This document shows positions 1-8,705 of a DNA stretch of 64,000 nucleotides, piece by piece. Within the stretch, counting starts at the first letter, position 1. Each line of letters starts with the position of its first letter. Source of the DNA: Bradyrhizobium guangxiense (GTDB lineage Bacteria > Pseudomonadota > Alphaproteobacteria > Rhizobiales > Xanthobacteraceae); contig NZ_CP022219.1 of NCBI RefSeq assembly GCF_004114915.1, forward strand, positions 5,052,501 to 5,116,500, given 5' to 3'. A program made the position numbers and the translations under genes. The notes below the pieces were generated by a model that saw only the letters and a program-made list of their open reading frames with translations, had not been told where the DNA came from and ran no database searches.

Positions 1-243
1 GTCGCGGTCGCGCTCGGCGCGGGCTAGCTTCTTCCAAAACGAAAACTGCGAAAACAACCCCATGCACAGTAGACGGGGGTTGTGAAATCAATGGGTTACG
101 CCTGTGCGAGACATCATTCGACTCGGCTTGGATGGAGCCCAGCCTGATTGACCGGTCGGGCAAAACAGGGGCATGATGACATGATCAGCCCGCAGCAATA
201 GCCGCGTGAATGACGACCCGCCACCGCAGCGGTGACTGTCTCC
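1..243. other. Window edge and leader region, no certain gene
   Basis: The first 27 bases read without interruption to a TAG stop (bases 25-27), so the 3' end of a gene entering from outside is possible, but eight codons cannot be judged. The rest, up to the acetyltransferase start, shows no convincing ORF. A weak Shine-Dalgarno context means the promoter and leader of the next gene probably lie here. I see no other structure. Confidence 0.3.
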
Positions 244-741
244 ATGGACCATTTCAGCACCGAGAGCCTGACCGCGGAGCGATTGCACGAGGGTCATCTC
301 GCCGACCTCGTCGCGCTGCATCTCGATGCCGAGGTCTCCCGTTTTCTCGGCGGGGGGCGAACGGCCGAGGGCACGAAGACCTATCTCGCGACCAACATGG
401 CGCATTGGGACCAGCACGGCTTCGGACTCTGGACACTGCGAACGAAGCAGGGCGCGTTCGCGGGACGTGCGGGCATTCGGCACATCCTCGTCGACGATAT
501 CGACGAGATCGAGATCCTCTACGCGTTCAAGCGCGAGTACTGGGGCCGGGGATTTGCAAGCGAGATCGCGGCCGCGGTGACGGATATCGGCCTGTCGCAA
601 TTGAAACTGCCGTCCCTCATCGGCATCGTGAATGCTGCGAATGGTACATCCCGCCGTGTGCTGGAGAGATCGAACTACGTCCTCGAGCGCAGCACGAACC
701 GTCACGGCGAGGACGTGGTGATCTATCGTATTCGACCGTGA
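244..741 (+). CDS. GNAT family N-acetyltransferase (RimJ/RimL type)
   Basis: This 165-aa protein has the fold pattern of the RimJ/RimL branch of GNAT acetyltransferases, which move an acetyl group from acetyl-CoA to an amine. The N-terminal TERL-like strand (SLTAERL), the central beta strand IEILYAF and the acetyl-CoA loop YWGRGFASE (motif A, near residue 100) are visible, followed by the usual late NxxSRRVLER segment. The natural substrate cannot be read from sequence. The start is uncertain: ATG at 244 or an in-frame GTG at 232; neither has a good ribosome binding site. It stands alone, with a repeat palindrome just downstream. Confidence 0.85.
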   Translation: MDHFSTESLTAERLHEGHLADLVALHLDAEVSRFLGGGRTAEGTKTYLATNMAHWDQHGFGLWTLRTKQGAFAGRAGIRHILVDDIDEIEILYAFKREYWGRGFASEIAAAVTDIGLSQLKLPSLIGIVNAANGTSRRVLERSNYVLERSTNRHGEDVVIYRIRP

Positions 742-766
742 AGACCTGTCGTCGCAGGACGTGTAC

Positions 767-827
767 AGCGAAGCGAAACCCATCATCTTCATCGCCGCAC
801 GGAGAGGACGATGGGTTTCGCTTCGCT
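767..827. repeat. Palindromic intergenic repeat with 18-bp perfect arms
   Basis: Bases 767-784 (AGCGAAGCGAAACCCATC) are the exact reverse complement of 810-827, with a 25-base loop between. The arms read as an ERSET/MGFASLY peptide on either strand, which explains the spurious frames here. The hairpin sits 25 bases after the acetyltransferase stop and could act as an mRNA 3' stem, but it has no T run. Confidence 0.85.
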
Positions 828-1127
828 CTACCCATCCTACCGACCTGAACAGCATTCAAGAAAGTTTCTTGCCCGTTCCTGCAACAGGCGATGGTGGCGA
901 TCGTTGACTCGCGACGGACGCAGGCCAAGCCCGCGGCGTCGTAGTCCGCCGTTATCATCATTAGGACGATTGATGCGAGCGAGCCTACAAGGAGGCCGCG
1001 CTTCGGCGGGCCTTTTTTACATGTGGACGCAAGGATGAGGCCGCCCGGCGAGGCGGCCTCCGGCCGACATCAGATCGATCGATTTGCCTCGGCCTATTAA
1101 ATCGCTTGGCCAGCTACTTCGGGGCAA
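828..1127. other. Intergenic region with two hairpins
   Basis: No gene is convincing here. It holds a terminator-like hairpin at 994-1018 and a second perfect 9-bp stem, GAGGCCGCC (1037-1045) with GGCGGCCTC (1052-1060). The second lies about 70 bases downstream of the minus-strand small gene and may end its transcript, though no T run follows on that strand. A small RNA ending at 1018 is conceivable but unsupported. Confidence 0.4.
994..1018 (+). terminator. Rho-independent-like hairpin followed by six T
   Basis: GGCCGC and GCGGGCC fold with a small bulge around a CTTCG-containing loop and are followed directly by TTTTTT (1013-1018). The hairpin is 250 bases after the acetyltransferase, so it could end that transcript or an unannotated small RNA. 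Confidence 0.5.
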
Positions 1128-1355
1128 CTACTTCGTGTAACCCTGGCTCGTACACCACCACATGGCGTCGGCCGAGGTCGAGCCGTGCTCAATGACGTAT
1201 TTTCGGCACGCTTCGTAATTGACGGCGTAACGCTTGGCACACGGGACCGGGGAAACGGTGCCCCCGCTCCAGGAACACTTGTATTGAGCATTGGCTGCCG
1301 GCATCGACAGGGTTACGACAGCGAGCCCGACGACGAGAAACGCGAAGGTCTTCAT
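1128..1355 (-). CDS. Small secreted cysteine-containing protein
   Basis: This is a 75-aa protein with a clear Sec signal peptide: MKTFAFLVVGLAVV, then an Ala-rich region ending ANA, giving a mature part of about 52 residues that starts QYKCSW. Four cysteines in the mature part (YKCSW, PCAKR, EACRK, WWCTS) suggest two disulfides in the periplasm. The start at 1355 is preferred over the upstream ATG at 1370 because GGGAGAGATAG precedes it at proper spacing. I do not recognise the family; similar tiny hypothetical secreted proteins are common in Bradyrhizobium. No partner gene is adjacent. Confidence 0.75.
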   Translation of the reverse strand: MKTFAFLVVGLAVVTLSMPAANAQYKCSWSGGTVSPVPCAKRYAVNYEACRKYVIEHGSTSADAMWWCTSQGYTK

Positions 1356-1473
1356 GACTATCTCTCCCAAATCCAGGGATTAGCGAGTGCTATCCCAGGT
1401 AGTACGATAGCATGATTTCGATTGCGCGAGCTCGACGCATGCCCATTCGGGATCGAAGGGGTGCCTTGCTGAA

Positions 1474-1654
1474 ATGCCGACTCTCACACCGCAGGGCGCG
1501 GCCTTCCGCTTCCTGCCGGACCTGATCGACCGCGTTCTCGCTGGCAAGATCAAGCCGGGCAAGGCGTTCGACCTGATGCTGTCGCGGTTGGAGGAGGCAA
1601 GGATACCGCGCCATGGACGAGCGGCGCGCGATCAAGAGCTTGATTACCCTGTGA
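1474..1654 (+). pseudogene. Remnant of zinc-type alcohol dehydrogenase C-terminus
   Basis: One frame reads LIDRVLAGKIKPGKAFDLMLSR, which matches the C-terminal region of zinc-dependent alcohol dehydrogenases (typically DxVLxGKIxPGKVFDLxL). After the sequence for EEA the match jumps one frame and continues YRAMDERRAIK up to a TGA at 1652-1654, the normal C-terminal tail of that family. The N-terminal 300 or so residues are absent. So this is a truncated, frameshifted fragment of about 60 codons. That the family is a Zn-ADH is recognised by eye and not by search. Confidence 0.65.
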
Positions 1655-1677
1655 AGGGGGACCACGCTCTGCACTCC

Positions 1678-1755
1678 GTCATCGCGAGCGCTGCGAAGCA
1701 ATCCAGAATCTTTCCGCGGAGGCAGTCTGGACTGCTTCGCTGCACTCGCAATGAC
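1678..1755. repeat. Imperfect palindromic repeat
   Basis: GTCATCGCGAGCGCTGCGAA at the left end is nearly the reverse complement of the right end (TTCGCTGCACTCGCAATGAC). The inner arms GCGAAGCAATCCAGA and TCTGGACTGCTTCGC differ at one position. This is the CGTCATTGCGAGC type of intergenic repeat common in Bradyrhizobium and relatives. It sits between the dehydrogenase remnant and the next gene's 3' end. Confidence 0.75.
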
Positions 1756-1767
1756 AGTGTAGACAGC

Positions 1768-2007
1768 TTACCGGAAATATCCCAGCACGAGATCGACATC
1801 CGCGCTGCGGGCCGCCGTGCCGTTCAGCTCGGCGTCGATGACGCGGCGACAGGCTTCGATCGCGGCGTGGTCGCCGAGATCGTTGGCGGCTTCGAGCGCG
1901 AGCCAGGCGGCATCCACCGAGGCTTTGTCGGGTGCTCCGCCGCCGAGATCGGCGACTGGGTTGTTGAGGCTCTTCTTGCGAACGGCGGTGCCGAATTGAG
2001 GCAACAT
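1768..2007 (-). CDS. Hypothetical protein, 79 aa
   Basis: The product is a small soluble, largely helical protein without signal peptide or cysteines; the middle reads DKASVDAAWLALEAANDLGDHAAIEACRRVID, which resembles one helical-hairpin repeat. I do not recognise the family. The start at 2007 is supported by CAGGGGAG eight bases upstream. It follows the DUF2336 gene by only 31 bases on the same strand, so the two are probably co-transcribed and may act together. Confidence 0.7.
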   Translation of the reverse strand: MLPQFGTAVRKKSLNNPVADLGGGAPDKASVDAAWLALEAANDLGDHAAIEACRRVIDAELNGTAARSADVDLVLGYFR

Positions 2008-2038
2008 TGCAGATACTCCCCTGTCCTTAGTGTACCTG

Positions 2039-3160
2039 TCAGTGAACTTGGAGCTCGGGCTGACGGCCGGCCGCGTCGGCGCCCGCGCCGGTCTTGCGCG
2101 ACTGGTAGAACTTCAAGATGCTGCGCGAGGTCTCGATCTTGAGACGGCCGAACTCGCGTTCGTTGTCCTGGAGCTCGCGCGCCGTGATGAGATGATCCTT
2201 GGCGCCGAGGAACAACAGCGACATCGTGGTGTCCCAGGAGAAGTCGAGCGCCTTGCACAGGACCAGGATCATCTCGCGGTTGCGATCCATCAGCGCGCGC
2301 TCGATCACGTCGACCGGCAGCGAGGACAGCAGCGACAGGCCGATCTGCACCTCGTCGAAGCGGTGCTGGCGCGCGTAGTTCGAGATGGAATCCTGGTTGA
2401 GATTGCCCTGCCGGTATTGCGTGGTGACTACGCGCTTGGCGACGAAATAGCTGCGCGAGGACGGGCCGAACTTGGACTGGAGATCGCCGGTGAGCTCGGT
2501 CACGGAGCTCTGGATCTGCGCCATCATCTCGGGCCGCTCGGTCTCGAGGCGGCGGCGGACGTCTTCCGAGGCCTTCGAGATCAGCTGCTGGAAGATGTGG
2601 CGCGGCACGTCCTTGCGCAGGCCAAGCTGCTCGGCGAGGATCGAGTCGCCCTCGGCGCGGCGGACCATGTGCAGCAGACCCGAGCCGGAGAAGCGCGCGC
2701 CCTCGTTCCTCGCAACCGACGTCACGACCTCTTGATTGCCGCGCTTGACCAGCACGTCGGTCACGGCCTCGCCGATCGACTGGCGCTGGGAGATCGCGAG
2801 CAGATGCGCCTGGCCCTTGGTCATGGCGCTCTGGACCAGCATCTTCTCGTCGATGCGATTGGAATCGCGCAGCACGGGACCTGCGACTTCGATCTCGTCG
2901 TCGAGCGCGAGCTTCTCGATGACGTTCAGGGGCGCGTGATCGCACGCCGACATCACCTCCGAGAGCTGCGCGCGCGCGGCGACCTCGATCTCTTCGGCGA
3001 GCCGGCCGATGACCTCGCCGAACATGCTGATCTCGTCGTCGCTGTAGCGGCCGGTAATCAGAATGTCGGTCGCGTGCCACAACGCCTTCGCCCGGCTTTC
3101 CTCAGTGCCGCGTGCGATCGCGTCGTCCAGATCCTGCAGAAGCGATTTCGCCCCGTTCAT
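2039..3160 (-). CDS. DUF2336 domain-containing protein
   Basis: This 373-aa soluble, helix-rich protein matches by eye the DUF2336 family of alphaproteobacteria: it begins LLQDLDDAIARG and runs through helical repeats with SEVMSACDHAPLNVIEKLALDDEIEVAGPVL, the family signature. There is no enzyme motif and no membrane segment. Family function is unsettled; members sit near signalling and stress genes. The start is ATG at 3160 (a GTG at 3169 and a longer frame to 3244 exist, but the extension, rich in GPAT and SEGW, looks untranslated). It leads a probable two-gene unit with the 79-aa protein. Confidence 0.8.
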   Translation of the reverse strand: MNGAKSLLQDLDDAIARGTEESRAKALWHATDILITGRYSDDEISMFGEVIGRLAEEIEVAARAQLSEVMSACDHAPLNVIEKLALDDEIEVAGPVLRDSNRIDEKMLVQSAMTKGQAHLLAISQRQSIGEAVTDVLVKRGNQEVVTSVARNEGARFSGSGLLHMVRRAEGDSILAEQLGLRKDVPRHIFQQLISKASEDVRRRLETERPEMMAQIQSSVTELTGDLQSKFGPSSRSYFVAKRVVTTQYRQGNLNQDSISNYARQHRFDEVQIGLSLLSSLPVDVIERALMDRNREMILVLCKALDFSWDTTMSLLFLGAKDHLITARELQDNEREFGRLKIETSRSILKFYQSRKTGAGADAAGRQPELQVH

Positions 3161-3407
3161 CTCGATCACCCCAATTCTTGGCGAGCTATTCCTGGCGAGC
3201 CATCCCTCGCTCGTGGCGGGCCCCCGGATTCCTCTGGGAACCAAGACTAGAGATCAAACGCGAGAATTCAGTAAAATCGGCAAATCAGTTTTGCCGGGCA
3301 AAATTCATTCAAATGCGAGCGAATGGATTAAGAGGCGGCAGAGGTGTTGCTTCACCTCTCCCGCTGGGGAGAGGTGAAGACCAAGCCGAGCCGCGAGCAC
3401 CGTCGCC

Positions 3408-6400
3408 TCACGGATTCTGGGGGGTCAGCACCAGCGGAGGCTTCGGCCGGGGCTTTGCGGGCGGCGGGCCCGGGGCCGGCTTCACCTCGATGGCGGGCGG
3501 CAGCGGCGCAAGCTGCTGGCTCGCGAGTGGCGGGCTCGGGGCCGCGGGAGCCGCCTGCGGCGCCTTCGGCGTCGGCGCGGCCTTGGGCTCAACCTTGGGC
3601 TCGACCTTGGGCTCGACCTTGGGCTTCATCGGGGCGCGGCGCGGATCCTGCCCCGGCACCGGCACATTGGCAGGCGCCTGCTCGGACGCCGCATCCGGAG
3701 ACACCAGCGTCGGCAGCGCCGCCGTCGCCGGCGGCGGCTCGCCGCGCTCGATCGCATCGAGCCGGCGCGTCTCGCGGTCGATCGTGCGCACCGCAAGCCA
3801 CGAGGACAGCGGCGCAAGATCGATGGTGCGATTGAGCTTGTCGGGAGGCCCCGCCGCGAACAGCTGGATCTCCGGCGGAGCGCCGGAGAGGCCGGTCATG
3901 ATCGGCGTCAGGCTGGCGCGGATATCGGCCTGGTCGGCGGGGATGTCGTAGCCGCCCGAAACGATGGCGCGGGCGTTCTTGGCCTCCAGCGGCGTTGCGC
4001 CGACGCGTAAGCGTCCGTCGCGGATGGTGAACGGGATCTGCGCCGAAGCCACCGTGATCGGCGCGGCGGCCAGCGCGGGCTCGACCAGCTGGCGCAAGCG
4101 GTTGTCGTCACTAACCTGGCCGCCGTCGCTGGCGCGGATCGCGATCTCGAAAGCGCGCGGATTGAGGCCGCTGATTTCCGCGGAGTCCAGCGTCACGGTG
4201 CCGTTGCCGGCGAGCGCGCCGGTGAGCGCCGCGACGCTGCGGCCCTGGCTGGTCAGCGCCATCTGCACCGAGGCGCGCCCCTTCGGCAGCGCGAGATCGC
4301 GGTAGCGCAGCGTGGCGGCATCGACATTGCCGAGCTCGATGCGCGCGTTCAGCGCAAGGCCACCCGGGCCATTGCGCGCGTCGAAGCTTCCCGACATCTC
4401 GCCGCCGCCGAGGCCGCCCTTCAGCGCGTCGAGCCCAAGCGATTGGCCGTCACTGCGGATCGTGCCGCCGAACGGGCGCAGCTCGATGCCGCCTGGCAAC
4501 ATCCCGCGCAATGCCTGGAAGGCGATCCGGCCGCGCCAACCGGTGATGAGCCCCGCGCTCAGCGGCTCGCCCGTGTCGTGCCCGGCCGCGCCGATCGCCA
4601 GCGCCAGCGCCGGCGCCAGATCGAGCGCATCGAGGCCGACCTCGCCGTCGACGCTCTTGTCCTGATCCAGCGTCAGCGCCAGATGGCCGCGCAGATGCGA
4701 GCCGGCCGCATTGCCGTCGAGATCGTCGAAGGTCAGGCGATTGCCCGTCAGCGTGAGGCGCGAAGACAGGCTGACGTTCTGCCCCGATTTGTCGGCCGGG
4801 CTGGTGCCGAGCAGCGGCGCCAGATTGACGTTGCGCACGCGCAGATTGACGCTGGCTTTTGGCTCGGACAATTCGACGCTGCCCTGCGCATCGGCATCGA
4901 GCCCGCCACCGCTCAGCTTTGCGTTCAATTGCAGCGGACGCTGCCAGGCACCGCTGAGCTTGCCCTCGAACTGCGAACCGCCCTCGCCTGCAGCCACCAC
5001 GCGATCGAGCCCGAGCAGCGCCAGCAGCGCGCCGGCTTGTGGCGTCGAGACTTTCGAATCCAGCGTGAAGTCGCTGTTGCGCAGGCGGTCGAGGTCGATG
5101 CCGCCAATGGCGGCCGCTGGCGTCTGCGCGGCCAGCGTCGCGGTCGCCTTGAGCTGCGGCGCATCGAGATCGAGCACGGCGCGGGCATTGCTGCGATCGG
5201 CATGCTCGGCGTTCTTGTCGAGGCTGAGGTCGAGCTTGAGGCGCGTGGCGCCGGGCAGCGACGGAAGGGTATCGAGGCGCGCGCGCACCGCAGGCGCAAA
5301 CGGCTCGATCAGCGCGGTGAGCTCGCGCAGCGAATTGGCGGATGATTTCAGCGCAAGCCTGCCCGTGGCCTTGGCGCGGTCGAAGCTGCCGCTCGCCTCG
5401 GTGGTGACGCCGCCGGCCTGGCCGAAGCGCAATTGCTCCAGCGACAGCGATGCGGGGCCGTAGCCAAGCCTGGCCGCGAACGGCCGCAGCTCCTGGCCGG
5501 CGGAGATGGCGCGGCCGATATCGAGCGAGAGCTTTGCCTCTTCCGGCCACTCGCCTTGCGGGCCGGCGAGCGCGCGTACGAAGCTGGCGGCGGCGTCGAG
5601 GTCGAGCCGATCGGCCTTGAGCTCGGCGTCGATCCGCGACCCCTTGCTCGCGCCTGTCTGCACGAAGGCGATGCGGCCTTCGACGGCACCGCCTTCGATG
5701 TCGGCTTTCAGCCTGTCGATGGCGAGATGGTTGGCGGCGATCGTGACGTCGCCGGCAAGGCGCAGCGGCCGCGTGCTGCGGCGGTTGATCTCGCTGCGAC
5801 CCTGGAGCCAGGCCACCAGCGTATCGGGATCGGAGGATTCGACGCTGAGACGGCCGCTGAAACTGTCGGCACCGGGAGCCGCGCCGTTGAGCGAGAGCTG
5901 CGTCATGCCGGGCGCGCGCAGCTCCAGCCGCCGGAAGGTCCAGGACCGTCCGTCGGTCGCAAGCTCGGCGGTGATGTTCTGCAGCGGACGGCCGCCGAGC
6001 ATGATCTGGTCGGAGTTGAACTCGATCTGCGCAGGGATCGGCGCCTGTGGAATGGCGGCGAGCCCCGCCCGCAGCGCCGGCAGGATACGCAGCGGCTCGG
6101 CATCGTCCTTGGCGGCGAGCCTGTCGGCGTCGACCTGGCGCGCCGACAGCACCGCGCGCAGTAGCGGCGAGGCGCCGAATCTGAGGTCGCCGACGCCGCC
6201 GAGCTTCAGCGCGGTGTCTTCGGTGCCGAAGCTCGCGTCGATCTGCTCGAACTTGGCGCCGGCGGGATCCGCCTTGAGCTTGGTCGTGAGCTTCCAGGGC
6301 GTCGGCCCCGTCTCGCCCGCCTTCTTGACCGCGGGCACGGCCAGCATCAGCGCGCCGTCGAATTTCGGCTGGCGATTGTCGAAGGCGAGCACGCCCTCGA

Positions 6401-7058
6401 GATCGGCGAGGACCGGACGCTCGCCGGGATCGATGTTGAGGTGGAGACGGGTGGCGTTGCCGTCGGCGCTCGGGCCGGACGAGACACGGAACGGATAACG
6501 TACCCCATTGGCGGTGAAACTGCCGTCGCCGCGCACCGAGCCCGCGAGCGAGCGGACGTCGCCGGAGAAGGCGATGTCGTTCAGCTCCAGCGTCGAGCGG
6601 CTGGCCGCATCGTGCAGGGCGAGGCGGCCGGTGAGATTGAGCCGCTCGATGGCCAGCGAGGCCAGATTGAAGGTGCCGCTCGCGGTGGACGGCAGATCGA
6701 CCCGCCCGCGTGCATCGAGGCCGAGATCGACCGCCATGCCGCCCACCGACAGCTCGGTGGCACGCCATTCGCCGCGCATCAGGGAGCCCAGGCTGAACTC
6801 GACATCGAGCTTGTCGGCGCGCAGGCGGCCGAGATCGTTGTTGCCGCCGAAGGTGACCTGGCGAAGCCGCAGCGTCGGCGCCGGCAGCAGCCGCGCGTCG
6901 AGCTCGCCCGCGACCCGCACCGGCACGCCGATGATCTTGCCGGCCTCCGCCTCGAACTGGGGCCTGAACTGGTTCCAGTCGACGTAGTAAGGCCCGATCA
7001 GCGCGGCCAGCAGCGCAATGATGAAGGCAATCGCCAATCCGAGCAGCGTCGTCTGCAC
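3408..7058 (-). CDS. AsmA-like inner-membrane protein, 1,216 aa
   Basis: The N-terminus is a single membrane anchor (QTTLLGLAIAFIIALLAALIG) followed by the AsmA signature GPYYVDWNQFRPQFEAEAGKIIGVPVRVAGELDARLLPAPTLRL in outline. The body is a long repetitive beta-rich region, as in AsmA/TamB proteins thought to form periplasmic hydrophobic grooves for phospholipid transport or to influence outer-membrane assembly. The C-terminal 120 residues are proline-rich and include four EPK-type repeats. I place the start at GTG 7058, which has GAGGGGAGA just upstream; the longer TTG start at 7076 would lie upstream of that site. It is transcribed alone. Confidence 0.88.
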   Translation of the reverse strand: MQTTLLGLAIAFIIALLAALIGPYYVDWNQFRPQFEAEAGKIIGVPVRVAGELDARLLPAPTLRLRQVTFGGNNDLGRLRADKLDVEFSLGSLMRGEWRATELSVGGMAVDLGLDARGRVDLPSTASGTFNLASLAIERLNLTGRLALHDAASRSTLELNDIAFSGDVRSLAGSVRGDGSFTANGVRYPFRVSSGPSADGNATRLHLNIDPGERPVLADLEGVLAFDNRQPKFDGALMLAVPAVKKAGETGPTPWKLTTKLKADPAGAKFEQIDASFGTEDTALKLGGVGDLRFGASPLLRAVLSARQVDADRLAAKDDAEPLRILPALRAGLAAIPQAPIPAQIEFNSDQIMLGGRPLQNITAELATDGRSWTFRRLELRAPGMTQLSLNGAAPGADSFSGRLSVESSDPDTLVAWLQGRSEINRRSTRPLRLAGDVTIAANHLAIDRLKADIEGGAVEGRIAFVQTGASKGSRIDAELKADRLDLDAAASFVRALAGPQGEWPEEAKLSLDIGRAISAGQELRPFAARLGYGPASLSLEQLRFGQAGGVTTEASGSFDRAKATGRLALKSSANSLRELTALIEPFAPAVRARLDTLPSLPGATRLKLDLSLDKNAEHADRSNARAVLDLDAPQLKATATLAAQTPAAAIGGIDLDRLRNSDFTLDSKVSTPQAGALLALLGLDRVVAAGEGGSQFEGKLSGAWQRPLQLNAKLSGGGLDADAQGSVELSEPKASVNLRVRNVNLAPLLGTSPADKSGQNVSLSSRLTLTGNRLTFDDLDGNAAGSHLRGHLALTLDQDKSVDGEVGLDALDLAPALALAIGAAGHDTGEPLSAGLITGWRGRIAFQALRGMLPGGIELRPFGGTIRSDGQSLGLDALKGGLGGGEMSGSFDARNGPGGLALNARIELGNVDAATLRYRDLALPKGRASVQMALTSQGRSVAALTGALAGNGTVTLDSAEISGLNPRAFEIAIRASDGGQVSDDNRLRQLVEPALAAAPITVASAQIPFTIRDGRLRVGATPLEAKNARAIVSGGYDIPADQADIRASLTPIMTGLSGAPPEIQLFAAGPPDKLNRTIDLAPLSSWLAVRTIDRETRRLDAIERGEPPPATAALPTLVSPDAASEQAPANVPVPGQDPRRAPMKPKVEPKVEPKVEPKAAPTPKAPQAAPAAPSPPLASQQLAPLPPAIEVKPAPGPPPAKPRPKPPLVLTPQNP
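3583..3628. repeat. 12-bp tandem repeat within the AsmA-like gene
   Basis: The unit CTTGGGCTCGAC (plus strand) is repeated almost four times and encodes EPKV repeats in the C-terminal tail of the AsmA-like protein. Copy-number change would stay in frame. Confidence 0.8.
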
Positions 7059-7212
7059 GGGTCTCCCCTCGGCCAAACCGGCACCCGGACCAAACCTTGG
7101 CCCTGCAAACCCTGGCCTTCGTGGACTTCAGGCGTGCCGGAACAGCCCCTTATATAGGGGGAAGTGTGGCGAAGTCACAGCGACTGTTGCGCGCGGAGGT
7201 TAACGGGGAAGA

Positions 7213-7320
7213 CCCTCATGGTGAGGAGGCGCGGAGCGCCGTCTCGAGCCATCGAGGCCCGGCTGTCGCCCGCGGCCATCCTTCGAGACGACCGCTTCGC
7301 GGTCTCCTCAGGATGAGGAG
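7213..7320. repeat. Palindromic CTTCGAGACG-type intergenic repeat
   Basis: The stretch contains CCATCCTTCGAGACGACCG and CTCAGGATGAGG with partly matching inverted copies (GTCTCGAGCCATCGAGG) to the left. The same unit occurs at 33518-33645. It fills most of the gap between the AsmA-like gene and the P450 gene and could fold in the P450 mRNA 3' end. Confidence 0.7.
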
Positions 7321-7341
7321 CTGCGCCCGCGATGTCAGCTC

Positions 7342-8574
7342 CTACCAGCTCGCCGGCAGCTGCTTGAGGCCGCGCAGCACGAAGGTCGGCCGCCATTCCG
7401 GGTTTTCGACGTCGTCGATGCGCAGGTCAGGCAGCCGCCGCAGCAACGTGGCGATGGCGATCTCGGCCTCGATGCGCGCCAATTGCGCCCCCAGGCAGAA
7501 ATGGATGCCGCCGCCGAACGACAGCGGCTTCACGTTCGTCCGGGTGACGTCGAGCCGGTCCGGCCGATCGGGATAGACCGCCGGGTCGCGATTGGCCGAG
7601 CCGAGCAGGCACAGCACGGTCTCGCCCTTGGGGATCCTCTTGCCGCCGAGGTCGTCGATATCCTCCAGCGCGACGCGGCCGGTCATCTGCACCGAGGAAT
7701 CGTAGCGCAGGAATTCCTCGATCGCGCCTTCCATCAGCTCGGGCCGTGCCTTGAGCAGCGCAAGCTGGTCCGGATTGCGGTGGAGCGCCAAAAGACCGTT
7801 GCCGATCAAGTTGACCGTGGTCTCGTGGCCGGCGCCGAACAACAGGATGATGTTGGCGGTCAGCTCCTCGTTGGTGAGCTTGTTGCCGTCCTCCTCGGCC
7901 TGCACGAGCTGGGTGGTGAGATCGTCTCCGGGATTCTTGCGGCGCAGCTCGAACAGCTGCTGGAAATACATCTGCGCCATCAGGTTGCCCTCGTTGCCCT
8001 TCCTGATTTCTTCGGCAGACAAGGGCACGGGGTCGAGCAGCCGCCCGCCATCGCGCGAGCTCTTGTAGAAGACCTCGCGATGGTCTTCGGGGATGCCGAG
8101 CATCTCGCAGATGATGGTGACGGGCAGGCGGAAGGCGAAATCCTCGATCAGGTCCATGTGGCCGCGGTCGATCACGGCGTCGATGGCCTGGTCGACGATC
8201 GCCTGGATGCGCGGCCGCATGTCCTCAACGCGGCGCGCGGTGAACGCCTTCACGACGAGGCCGCGCAGGCGGGTGTGATCCGGCGGATCGGCCTGCAGCA
8301 TCCAGTGGCTCATGCTGCGGAACACCGGCTCGTCCATGATCTTCTCGCCATAGCGGCGCTTTGTGCGCTCGACGAAATCCTTGCCGAAGCGCTTGTCGCG
8401 CATCACGAGACTGACGTCGGCGTGGCGGCTGGTGACGAACTGGCCGAACGGCGTCACATGGACCGGATCGACCGTGCGCAATCGCTCGTAGTGCGGATAG
8501 GGATCGCGGATGTAGTCCGGCGACAGCGGGTTGAACAGCGGCGCGCCGCCGGCGCCTTGCACGTGCTCGTTCAT
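7342..8574 (-). CDS. Cytochrome P450
   Basis: This 410-aa soluble bacterial P450 has the I-helix oxygen-activation motif GAGHETT, the K-helix ExxR (EEFLR) and the heme loop FGGGIHFCLGAQ, with the thiolate ligand Cys at about residue 360. It therefore should bind heme and hydroxylate a hydrophobic substrate using an outside ferredoxin and reductase; none is encoded nearby. ATG at 8574 is chosen because GAGGTCACC precedes it; the frame extends to 8643 but the extension crosses the putative operator region. A TetR gene is divergent, suggesting ligand-induced expression. Confidence 0.92.
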   Translation of the reverse strand: MNEHVQGAGGAPLFNPLSPDYIRDPYPHYERLRTVDPVHVTPFGQFVTSRHADVSLVMRDKRFGKDFVERTKRRYGEKIMDEPVFRSMSHWMLQADPPDHTRLRGLVVKAFTARRVEDMRPRIQAIVDQAIDAVIDRGHMDLIEDFAFRLPVTIICEMLGIPEDHREVFYKSSRDGGRLLDPVPLSAEEIRKGNEGNLMAQMYFQQLFELRRKNPGDDLTTQLVQAEEDGNKLTNEELTANIILLFGAGHETTVNLIGNGLLALHRNPDQLALLKARPELMEGAIEEFLRYDSSVQMTGRVALEDIDDLGGKRIPKGETVLCLLGSANRDPAVYPDRPDRLDVTRTNVKPLSFGGGIHFCLGAQLARIEAEIAIATLLRRLPDLRIDDVENPEWRPTFVLRGLKQLPASW

Positions 8575-8659
8575 GGTGACCTCAAATCGGTTGTCGCATG
8601 ACACGAATACGCCGAGCGCAGCCCCACTGCCTGGCGTAACCATCCCTTGAGCTTATAAC

Positions 8660-8679
8660 TCGATACATTGTTGTATCGA
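8660..8679. promoter_or_regulatory. Perfect inverted repeat, candidate TetR operator
   Basis: TCGATACA (8660-8667), four bases TTGT, then TGTATCGA (8672-8679) is a perfect 8-4-8 inverted repeat, AT-rich in a GC-rich background. It lies in the 131-base divergent region between the P450 and tetR starts, 26 bases before the tetR ATG, which fits an autoregulated TetR site controlling both genes. Confidence 0.75.
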
Positions 8680-8705
8680 ATTGCATTCTGCCCTACCCTC
8701 CTCCG

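Noticed and set aside
88..855. A 255-aa minus-strand frame overlapping the acetyltransferase
   Set aside because: Arg/Glu-rich composition from the antisense of a real gene, and its N-terminus (VGWVERSETH) comes from the palindromic repeat at 767-827.
2030..3250. A 406-aa plus-strand frame over the DUF2336 gene
   Set aside because: Composition typical of antisense shadows (LARDE-rich without domain pattern), while the minus frame matches DUF2336 with a sensible start.
4450..6768. A 772-aa minus-strand frame inside the AsmA-like gene
   Set aside because: Arg/Ala/Gly/His-rich out-of-frame translation of a GC-rich gene; the AsmA frame has a clear anchor and family pattern.
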